Source of the DNA: an uncultured Flavobacteriia bacterium
GTDB lineage: Bacteria > Bacteroidota > Bacteroidia > Flavobacteriales_D > Crocinitomicaceae
DNA length: 5,525 nucleotides
Assembly: GCA_903930085.1 (NCBI GenBank)
Contig: CAIYXD010000515.1
Location: 1 to 5,525, forward strand
Direction: 5' to 3'
A program made the position numbers and the translations under genes. Positions 1 to 5,218 of this stretch are shown one piece after another (positions within the stretch are counted from its first letter, which is position 1; every line of letters begins with the position of its first letter). The notes beneath the pieces are model-generated. The model did not search any database and was not told the DNA's origin. It worked only from the letters and a program-made list of their open reading frames with translations.

Positions 1-2
1 AA

Positions 3-104
3 GCTGCTAGCAATGGTGGAATTACAAAAGTTGCGACTGTAGATTATTCCATTAAAAAAGGTTTATTTTTTACCACGTATAAAGTAATGGTTACGGGTAA
101 TTAA
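3..104 (+). CDS. C-terminal tail of a TRL-like small secreted protein (5' end outside window)
   Basis: An open frame enters from the left edge (first full codon at 3) and ends at TAA 102-104, giving 33 visible residues that begin AASNGGITKVATVDYS and end in TYKVMVTGN. The pattern NGGITK-(I/V)-x-TVDY, followed by an aromatic/Thr stretch and a final VTG, is what I remember of the C-terminal end of TRL-like proteins. These are short lipoprotein or secreted proteins, common in Bacteroidota and of unknown function. The reading frame is supported by the strong hairpin terminator starting about 25 nt after the stop; the other two forward frames are closed by early stops (at 8-10 and 40-42). The N-terminus, where a lipobox or signal peptide would be, is not visible. 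The family call rests on a short match from memory, so it is only moderately secure. Confidence 0.55.
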   Translation, partial: AASNGGITKVATVDYSIKKGLFFTTYKVMVTGN

Positions 105-128
105 AATTATTTTTTAATTTATCCTTGC

Positions 129-159
129 AAAAGCCAGTCGAAAGATTGGCTTTTTCTTG
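129..159 (+). terminator. Rho-independent terminator, probably bidirectional
   Basis: The arms 129-139 (AAAAGCCAGTC) and 144-154 (GATTGGCTTTT) pair over 11 bp with one G-T wobble, closing a GAAA tetraloop at 140-143. A T-rich run (151-159) follows on the plus strand. It lies 25 nt after the stop of the TRL-like tail. On the minus strand the same stem is followed by TTTT, so it may also end transcripts of the esterase gene that stops at 236; nothing better is visible between 160 and 235. Confidence 0.85.
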
Positions 160-235
160 TTAAAGACATTCGAAAAGAGTGAAAAAGACTATTCTACTTT
201 GGTTAAGAATTTCCCTCAGGCTAATTTAAATGGAA

Positions 236-1366
236 TTATCCTTTTACAAATTGAACTGCAGCCGAACCTTCCTTTGTTTCAATGCGCAAAAAATAAATTC
301 CACTCTCTAAGTTGCCTGCATCTAATGTGTTATTATCTAAAAAACCGATATTAAATTGTTTTCCATCGACGGAAAAAACACGACAATTTTCAGATGTTAA
401 GGTTTGTGAAAATCCTTGAATCACCATTTTATCCAGTGTCGGATTTGGGAAAATCGAAATTTCTTCCGCAATTAATTCGCTAACTGTATTCATTCCGATT
501 TTTCCGTTGATGTCGTATTGCATGAAAAACTCCCATATTTTTTTTGAAGCACTAAAATCGTTGTTTGTTACACCAATAGTAAATGCTGAACCAGGCCAAG
601 TATGACCACCAGCAATTACTTTATAATGTTCCACATCAACGCCATTGTTTCCTGAAGCATAAAGAGAATGAACGGCAGTGCAACCATCTGTTAAATTTGA
701 ATTTGGAACAGCAGATATTTGCGGTGTTGTTGTACAATTATTGAAATCTACCCAATAATTTAATACATCTGGAATTGCAGCCATAAAACTATTTCCATCA
801 TACGGAACCGTTGCATCAGCCGTACCGTGAATTTCTAAAACTGGCATTGGATGCTGTGCATTGCACGTTAGCGATTGATTCACATTCATGGTTCCAGTAA
901 CTGAAGCAATTGCTGCAATACGATTACTCAGAGAACAAGCAAGCGTATAACTCATAAAGCCACCATTCGACATCCCAGTGCTAAAAACACGGTCTAAATT
1001 CACAGAATAAGAAGCCGCAATAAAATCAATTAACGCGCTAGTGAAACCAATATCGTCAACTGTTCCACCCCATCCGGAATTCCAATAAGGAGTATTAGAT
1101 CCGTCAAGAGTTCCCATAGGGTGCACGAGCAAAAATCCAGCAGTATCAGCTATTGGACGAAAATCTCCGTAAAACATTTGTTCTTGCGCATTACTAGAAT
1201 ATCCATGAAAATTGAAAACTAATGGCGCCGGGACTCCAGGTGCGTAACTCGCGGGAACATACAATATAAAGGTGCGCGACAATCCACCATGCTGCAGTGT
1301 CCCATTAATTGTTTGCTGTCCGAAAGATGCAAACGATAAGAAGAGGAAAAAGAATAAATTTTTCAT
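236..1366 (-). CDS. Secreted PHB-depolymerase/feruloyl-esterase-like alpha/beta hydrolase with T9SS sorting domain
   Basis: This 376-residue protein is a predicted extracellular esterase. Residues 1-16 are a signal peptide (KNLFFFLFLSF core), probably cut at SFG/QQ. The hydrolase domain covers about 18-285: an oxyanion HG at 54-55, the nucleophile elbow GMSNGG at 131-136 (Ser133), a likely acid Asp184 in HGTAD, and His255 in GGHTWPG. This is the LpqC / esterase-PHB family layout (COG3509 type), whose members cleave polyhydroxybutyrate, feruloyl or acetyl-xylan esters; the substrate cannot be told here. Cys144, 168, 211 and 229 may form disulfides. Residues about 303-376 form a type A T9SS domain: FPNPT (306-310), VFSVDGK, LESGIYFLRI and a basic end (FVKG). 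The protein is thus probably exported by Sec and then passed through T9SS to the medium or cell surface. The ATG at 1364-1366 directly precedes the signal peptide. The gene lies 64 nt downstream of the UbiB-like gene, on the same strand, and its own promoter is unclear. Confidence 0.9.
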   Translation of the reverse strand: MKNLFFFLFLSFASFGQQTINGTLQHGGLSRTFILYVPASYAPGVPAPLVFNFHGYSSNAQEQMFYGDFRPIADTAGFLLVHPMGTLDGSNTPYWNSGWGGTVDDIGFTSALIDFIAASYSVNLDRVFSTGMSNGGFMSYTLACSLSNRIAAIASVTGTMNVNQSLTCNAQHPMPVLEIHGTADATVPYDGNSFMAAIPDVLNYWVDFNNCTTTPQISAVPNSNLTDGCTAVHSLYASGNNGVDVEHYKVIAGGHTWPGSAFTIGVTNNDFSASKKIWEFFMQYDINGKIGMNTVSELIAEEISIFPNPTLDKMVIQGFSQTLTSENCRVFSVDGKQFNIGFLDNNTLDAGNLESGIYFLRIETKEGSAAVQFVKG

Positions 1367-1380
1367 GCCTAAATATAATA

Positions 1381-1419
1381 AAAAAAATAATTGAAAGAAA
1401 TGTTAAAGGTTTTTCAATT
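1381..1419 (-). terminator. Weak AT-rich hairpin terminator after the UbiB-like gene
   Basis: The arms 1389-1396 (AATTGAAA) and 1412-1419 (TTTCAATT) are perfectly complementary over 8 bp around a 15-nt loop. On the minus strand the stem is followed at once by ATTTTTTT (1388-1381). It lies about 12 nt past the stop of the UbiB-like gene. The stem is nearly all A-T with a long loop, so read-through into the esterase gene is likely. Confidence 0.4.
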
Positions 1420-1430
1420 TTTTAATCTAC

Positions 1431-2750
1431 TTAAAAGAGTGGATAATTCAACTGAACATTCGCTTTCAATTGGTTTAGAAGTGAGTACAATCCGAAAAAT
1501 GTGCGCATGATGTAAATGGAATGTTCCGAACCCCTCGCATTATTCATTTTTCGTAATTCTTTGTCCTTACTAAGGTTTTCACCCATTGCATAAATTTTTG
1601 CAAAATAGGCATCGTCCCCAAAATCGAAGGACGCACTCTGAAAAGGCTTACCTAAAAGGCTAATCATTTGCTGCATCATTTCTTGTAAAAATTCCTTTTG
1701 CTTCGGCGTATCATTAGGCTTGAAGAATCCTAATTTTTCATACAATTCAATCAGTTGTTCTTCATTTTGAAAAACTTCCGGTCGCAACAATTGAAAATAT
1801 GGCTGGGAAAATTCTGTTGGAATTTCTTTCACGCATCCAAAATCCAAGACACAAAGTTCATTTTCGCTGTTAACAATGAAATTTCCTGGATGCGGGTCGG
1901 CATGCACACGATTGAGAACGGTCATTTGAAAAAGGAAAAAGTCCCACATTGCTTGACCGATTTTGTTGCGGACCTCTTGCGAAGGATTGCTTTTTAAAAA
2001 TTCAGGAAACATTGCACCCTCCATCCAATCCATTGTTAAAATTCGCTTATTCGAAAATTCAGGATAGTATTTCGGAAAACGTACATTTCTAATTTCGGAA
2101 GATGCGCTTGTTATCTCGACAGCTCTGCGCAATTCTAGTTCATAATCCGTTTCTTCCAATAATTTGGATTCCACCTCATCCATGTAGATCTTCATCTCTG
2201 AAGCCTTCATGTTTAACAATTGAGAAGCTAAAGGTTTTACCAATTTTAAATCCGAACTAATAGCATCGGCAACACCAGGATATTGAATTTTCACTGCAAA
2301 AGACTGCAACCCGATTCGAGCTCTATGCACTTGTCCTATGCTTGCAGCATGCACAGCTGATTTGGAAAATTCCTCAAAAATATCTAAGGGTTTTTTACCG
2401 AAAAATTGCTGAAATGTTTTTAAAATCAATGGATAAGAAAGCGGAGGTGCATTGTATTGTGCCATCGAAAACTTATCTTGATACGCTTTTGGGAGGGCCG
2501 AATTGTCCATACTCATCATCTGTGCAACTTTCAAAGCGCTGCCTTTCATTTCACTCAGAGATTTATAAATATCCTTCGCGTTTTCTTCGTGCAAAGAATC
2601 TTTTGTAAGAGATGAATTAATTGATTTTTTAGCGAAATATTTTATATAATTACCCCCAACTTTCGCACTTGTGCCGATGATTTTTGCAGCGCGTTTAACT
2701 TTTGAAGTTGGAATACTGTCAAGTGATTTTTGTGTTTCTTCTTCTAACAT
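1431..2750 (-). CDS. ABC1/UbiB (AarF)-family atypical protein-kinase-like ATPase
   Basis: This 439-residue protein has the ordered motifs of the ABC1/ADCK/UbiB family. They are the KxGQ-type motif as KVAQ (74-77), an Ala-rich loop HAASIGQVH (134-142), the VAVK-type lysine in FAVKIQYPG (Lys154), the ExD motif in LLEETDYELE (Glu200, Asp202), the catalytic segment HADPHPGN (283-290, Asp285 and Asn290) and the metal-binding DFG (303-305). Family members are atypical kinases or ATPases that support isoprenoid quinone synthesis or lipid handling. Bacteroidota normally make menaquinone, so a ubiquinone role is unlikely and the substrate is unknown. Unlike E. coli UbiB, no C-terminal membrane helix is apparent; the tail (340-439) is a soluble helical region. 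The start ATG (2748-2750) lies 4 nt after the stop of the TetR-like gene, which points to co-transcription and coupled translation. No Shine-Dalgarno sequence is seen. Confidence 0.93.
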   Translation of the reverse strand: MLEEETQKSLDSIPTSKVKRAAKIIGTSAKVGGNYIKYFAKKSINSSLTKDSLHEENAKDIYKSLSEMKGSALKVAQMMSMDNSALPKAYQDKFSMAQYNAPPLSYPLILKTFQQFFGKKPLDIFEEFSKSAVHAASIGQVHRARIGLQSFAVKIQYPGVADAISSDLKLVKPLASQLLNMKASEMKIYMDEVESKLLEETDYELELRRAVEITSASSEIRNVRFPKYYPEFSNKRILTMDWMEGAMFPEFLKSNPSQEVRNKIGQAMWDFFLFQMTVLNRVHADPHPGNFIVNSENELCVLDFGCVKEIPTEFSQPYFQLLRPEVFQNEEQLIELYEKLGFFKPNDTPKQKEFLQEMMQQMISLLGKPFQSASFDFGDDAYFAKIYAMGENLSKDKELRKMNNARGSEHSIYIMRTFFGLYSLLNQLKANVQLNYPLF

Positions 2751-2754
2751 TGGA

Positions 2755-3390
2755 TTACATTACTTTTGTCTTGAATGCAAATTTTCCAAAGTCAAGGATA
2801 GAATCAAATTGGTTGGAGCCTAGCAAATCAAAGCTTAAATTAATCGCTTTCTCAATTGCTGCATCTGTTGTGCTAAATTCTGAAGATTCATCCTTCAACC
2901 AAACCCGGAAAATATAGGTGAAAATAAGTTTGTATCCTTTCGCATAATGTTCTCCGATGAAAGCGCGGTCTTTTATTTCATCCTGTTGCTTTGCTTCGGA
3001 TAAAAGAGAATCTACCTCTTCTTGCAATTTCGCCAAAAATGGTTTCCAATCCTTACTTTGTGCTGCAACGTTTTGGATGTCGGTATAATTGAAGAGGTAA
3101 AAAGATCTTTGTTCTTTTAATTCTTCGAACAAGGTGAAAAACAAGCTCAACAACTTCTCACGGGCTGAAAAAGCAGGATACTGCTCATCCTCCTCTAAAC
3201 GGTGCAAAGCATTATGCAACGACGCTAACGGAATAGATTGCTGCAATTTTTCCAGACTTGGAAATAATTCGTAAAAGGCGGATTCCTCTATTTTTAATTT
3301 TTTAGTCAATTCAAAAACAGAATGTGGTTTTCTACCATTTAAGAGTTGAAATTCGATATATCCTTTTATAATTTTTTCTTTAGTTGCCAT
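2755..3390 (-). CDS. TetR-like transcriptional regulator paired with the UbiB-like kinase
   Basis: This 211-residue all-helical protein has a TetR-type N-terminus: helix 1 (TKEKIIKGYIEFQLLNG, 3-19), then a helix-turn-helix at about 23-50 (VFELTKKLKIEESAFYELFPSLEKL). The FYxLFxSxExL portion matches the end of TetR DNA-binding domains (usually FYxHFxSKExL). Residues about 75-205 look like a ligand/dimer domain with many aromatic residues (FFTLF, FYLFNY, YKLIFTYIFRVW), suggesting a hydrophobic or lipid-like ligand. The DNA-recognition helix is diverged from the classical GVSxGxFY form, so normal operator binding is probable but not certain. The start ATG (3388-3390) fits helix 1 exactly. The stop lies 4 nt before the kinase start, so the two form an operon. 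From memory, TetR-like genes next to AarF/UbiB genes are seen in other Bacteroidota; this would need a neighbourhood search. Confidence 0.82.
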   Translation of the reverse strand: MATKEKIIKGYIEFQLLNGRKPHSVFELTKKLKIEESAFYELFPSLEKLQQSIPLASLHNALHRLEEDEQYPAFSAREKLLSLFFTLFEELKEQRSFYLFNYTDIQNVAAQSKDWKPFLAKLQEEVDSLLSEAKQQDEIKDRAFIGEHYAKGYKLIFTYIFRVWLKDESSEFSTTDAAIEKAINLSFDLLGSNQFDSILDFGKFAFKTKVM

Positions 3391-3420
3391 ACTTTTTTCT
3401 TTTTAAACAAAATAAAGGAA

Positions 3421-3502
3421 GATTTAGTTTAAGGACAGCTGAATTTTTAATTATTTTAACAAATCAAGTTGAATATTGTAACTAAATCAACTGTTTAATC
3501 AA
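3421..3502. repeat. Inverted and direct repeats upstream of the TetR-like gene (possible operator)
   Basis: GATTTAGTT (3421-3429) and AACTAAATC (3480-3488) are a perfect 9-bp inverted pair 50 nt apart. AGTTGA (3467-3472) and TCAACT (3487-3492) form a 6-bp pair. AAATCAA occurs at 3461-3467 and 3484-3490, with TAATCAA at 3496-3502; the start-to-start distances are 23 and 12 nt, roughly whole helical turns. These overlap the putative promoter, as an autoregulatory TetR operator would. In such AT-rich DNA chance is a real alternative. Confidence 0.3.
3460..3490 (-). promoter_or_regulatory. Possible promoter of the TetR-UbiB operon
   Basis: On the minus strand a TTG (3490-3488) is followed after 20 nt by TTGATTTG (3467-3460), which matches the Bacteroidota -7 consensus TAnnTTTG except at position 2. 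The 17-23 nt spacing expected for TTG/TAnnTTTG is met. A start here would leave a leader of about 65 nt. A second -7-like string, TTATTTTG (3413-3406), lies nearer the start codon but has no TTG partner. Both are weak matches in AT-rich DNA. Confidence 0.3.
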
Positions 3503-3563
3503 TTTGGTTGTAAATAAATTAGAGCCGAAATCACCCTGTACTATTTAAAATTTAACCGGATTT

Positions 3564-4358
3564 TTATTCAATAAAATAATCTTTTAATTCTAAAATCTTA
3601 AAATTAGTTGAGGATAAATTCAGTGCAAAACAAGCATCTGTTAAACCATATCCCACCTCAAAGGAAATCTCTGAATCGTCATTAAAAGCCAAACGCATAT
3701 CTTTTAACTTAAAAGTGGGGTAATATTTTCTTTGGGTAAAACATTCAGGATCGCTAATTTTCATTGCACTAAAATCTTCTGACAACCGATCGTTTACCAA
3801 TTTTTCCAATTGACTGATTTTTTCTGTTTTGAATAATTCCACATGGTTTTTTTTGACCAATGTGTCGCCAGTTTTAAGAAAAACTTCTGTCGCCCATGTA
3901 TAGCGACCTTTATAATCTGGCGTTCCAGTTTCGATAATTTTATAGGATCTCCAAAAACAGGTATTCACAAGTATTGGGTCAACCTTTCCTTTGGAACTAA
4001 TTACCTCCTCTTTGCAAGAAACGAATGGGAAGGATAGGTCGGAAATCGAATCTTTTAAAGCCTTTAACTTGTTTTCCAATTCAACAGATGTGTTTTTTGA
4101 ATTTTCTTGGTGACTGAATAAATCTGTTTTTAAGTTAACCAATTCTTTTTTCATCAAATTAATTCTATCTAAAGCAATTGTCTGCGCTACTTGAAGACTG
4201 TCGTTTGCTTTAATCAAACTATCTTTTTCCCGTTCTAATTTTGCGAGTTGAATAGACTTATTATTTGGAAAATAGGTATTGTATTTGGCACGCAGGAAAT
4301 TTTGACAATTCGCATTACTTACTATCACACTAAAAAGCGCTAGGAGAAAAATTTTCAT
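3564..4358 (-). CDS. Exported coiled-coil protein of unknown function
   Basis: I do not recognise this 264-residue protein. Residues 1-17 or so are a signal peptide (MKIFLLALFSVIVSNA), cut near SNA/NC; Cys18 lacks a good lipobox, so a lipoprotein is possible but not favoured. Residues about 36-108 are rich in Lys, Glu, Leu and Asn with heptad-like spacing (LAKLEREKDSLIKANDSLQ and on to LENKLKALKDSISDL), which suggests a coiled coil. The rest (110-264) looks like a globular mixed alpha/beta domain with Cys115, 134, 206 and 243. Its end, with FKLKDMRLAF, EISFEVGYGLTDACF and a final ILELKDYF, faintly resembles the C-terminal part of DUF3298/RsiV-like domains; this is a weak impression. The start ATG (4356-4358) precedes the signal peptide and has a good -7 box upstream. 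No clear terminator follows the stop, so read-through to the TetR-like gene 173 nt away is possible. Confidence 0.85.
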   Translation of the reverse strand: MKIFLLALFSVIVSNANCQNFLRAKYNTYFPNNKSIQLAKLEREKDSLIKANDSLQVAQTIALDRINLMKKELVNLKTDLFSHQENSKNTSVELENKLKALKDSISDLSFPFVSCKEEVISSKGKVDPILVNTCFWRSYKIIETGTPDYKGRYTWATEVFLKTGDTLVKKNHVELFKTEKISQLEKLVNDRLSEDFSAMKISDPECFTQRKYYPTFKLKDMRLAFNDDSEISFEVGYGLTDACFALNLSSTNFKILELKDYFIE

Positions 4359-4386
4359 GATTAATCTAAATTTCTGTTTATTGTAT

Positions 4387-4394
4387 CAAATGTA
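4387..4394 (-). promoter_or_regulatory. Promoter -7 element (TACATTTG) of the coiled-coil protein gene
   Basis: On the minus strand 4394-4387 reads TACATTTG, an exact match to the Bacteroidota -7 consensus TAnnTTTG, and lies 28 nt before the start codon. The -33 TTG is poorly placed: TTGs lie 15 nt (4412-4410) and 26 nt (4423-4421) upstream, outside the usual 17-23 nt. Confidence 0.5.
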
Positions 4395-4556
4395 TCTGAA
4401 ATAATTACCCAAAAAATAAACAATAAAATTAAAATCCAACAGAAGAATGGTGATAAAAAATAAATCTTGAAAAAATCCAATTATCCGGACAGAAAATTTT
4501 AAAGTCGAAAGTAAAATAGCCTTTTTATAATTGCTCTAGTTATGAACTAAAAACAT

Positions 4557-4585
4557 CTGCAAAATCGTTTATTTCTTTACATTTG
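4557..4585 (+). promoter_or_regulatory. Promoter of the PAP2 phosphatase gene
   Basis: TACATTTG at 4578-4585 is an exact match to TAnnTTTG. It is preceded, after 18 nt, by CTG (4557-4559) at the position expected for the -33 TTG, one base off consensus. Transcription would start around 4590, leaving a leader of about 15 nt with no Shine-Dalgarno sequence, which is normal in this phylum. The rest of the 246-nt divergent region (4395-4556) is AT-rich and shows no other structure I can support. Confidence 0.55.
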
Positions 4586-4604
4586 CAGTATTGAATCAAA
4601 GTCT

Positions 4605-5210
4605 ATGCGCTTATTTTTATCCAGTATTCTTCTATTATTCGGTTTTTCATCCTACGCTCAAAATGGTGATATTAATCTCCTAAAAAAAATCAATGGCAGT
4701 TACACTGAAAATGGTGGGAAGTTCTTTCGTTTTGTAACGAATACAGACACCCCAGTTGCTTTAGGTTTGCCTGCTGGATTAATTACCATTGGAATCGTTA
4801 AAAAAAATAATCAGTTGGTATTTAACGGTTTGGAATCTCTCTCTGCTCAAGCGGTAAGCGGCATAATTACGTTGAGTTTGAAGGTCGGAATCGAGCGCGA
4901 AAGACCATTTGTAACGTATCCGAATGATATTCAGAAACATGCAGCCGCAGGTTCCTATTCTTTTCCATCTGGGCACACTTCCATGGCATTTGCTACAGCA
5001 ACTTCCATTAGTTTGGAATATCCAAAATGGTACGTTATAGCTCCCGCTTATTTGTGGGCAAGCGGCGTTGGATTTTCTCGGATGTACTTAGGCGTTCACT
5101 ATCCAAGTGACGTTTTGATTGGCGCACTAATTGGGACAGGATCTAGTCTTTTTGCCCATTATGCAATGAAAAAATTAAAAGAAAAATGGTTAAAAAAAGA
5201 AAAGCTGTAG
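4605..5210 (+). CDS. PAP2-superfamily membrane phosphatase (lipid / undecaprenyl-PP phosphatase-like)
   Basis: This 201-residue protein carries all three signature motifs of PAP2 (type 2 phosphatidic acid phosphatase) enzymes: K-x6-RP at 93-101 (Lys93, Arg100, Pro101), PSGH at 121-124 (His124) and SR-x5-H-x3-D at 158-169 (Arg159, nucleophile His165, Asp169). The N-terminus (1-18, LFLSSILLLFGFSSYAQ) is a cleavable signal peptide. Hydrophobic segments at about 52-65, 80-92, 126-138, 143-157 and 168-186 suggest a compact integral inner-membrane protein with its active site on the periplasmic side. Family members release phosphate from lipid phosphates such as phosphatidic acid or undecaprenyl diphosphate; the substrate cannot be read from the sequence. 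The basic tail (KKLKEKWLKKEKL) probably faces the cytoplasm. The ATG at 4605 immediately precedes the signal peptide and follows a good promoter. The gene converges on a DgkA-type kinase, ending 6 nt from it, so both could act on lipid-carrier recycling. Confidence 0.92.
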   Translation: MRLFLSSILLLFGFSSYAQNGDINLLKKINGSYTENGGKFFRFVTNTDTPVALGLPAGLITIGIVKKNNQLVFNGLESLSAQAVSGIITLSLKVGIERERPFVTYPNDIQKHAAAGSYSFPSGHTSMAFATATSISLEYPKWYVIAPAYLWASGVGFSRMYLGVHYPSDVLIGALIGTGSSLFAHYAMKKLKEKWLKKEKL

Positions 5211-5218
5211 TTGCTTTC
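5192..5218 (-). terminator. Possible terminator of the DgkA-type gene, overlapping both convergent stop codons
   Basis: AAAGC (5201-5205) pairs with GCTTT (5213-5217) around a 7-nt loop, with a further G-C pair (5199/5218) if A5200 is bulged out. On the minus strand the stem is followed by TCTTTTTTT (5200-5192), giving an intrinsic-terminator layout inside the 3' end of the phosphatase gene. On the plus strand A-runs follow, so it should not stop phosphatase transcripts. The stem is short and contains the kinase stop codon, so the call is tentative. Confidence 0.4.

Noticed and set aside
157..354. Plus-strand open frame of 65 codons starting with TTG
   Set aside because: It overlaps the T9SS domain coding end antisense, starts inside the terminator T-run and encodes nothing recognisable.
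1367..1377. TATATTTA (minus strand, 1377-1370) as the esterase promoter -7 box
   Set aside because: It is so close to the ATG that the transcript would be leaderless, has a mismatch at the last base and lacks a TTG 17-23 nt upstream.
1755..1997. Plus-strand open frames within the UbiB-like gene (also 2342-2608)
   Set aside because: They are antisense to conserved kinase coding sequence and encode no protein-like pattern.
2528..2539. KVAQ instead of KxGQ in the UbiB-like protein as a sign of lost function
   Set aside because: I recall KVAQ as a common variant in bacterial AarF-like proteins, and all the other catalytic motifs are intact.
3843..4037. Plus-strand open frame within the coiled-coil protein gene
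   Set aside because: It is antisense to the exported protein, which has a signal peptide and promoter-like box of its own.
4395..4556. Small RNA or riboswitch in the divergent intergenic region
   Set aside because: The stretch is AT-rich with no stable stem, conserved core or terminator that I can see.
4779..4976. Minus-strand open frame inside the PAP2 phosphatase gene
   Set aside because: It lies antisense to the catalytic motifs; the plus frame clearly is the gene.
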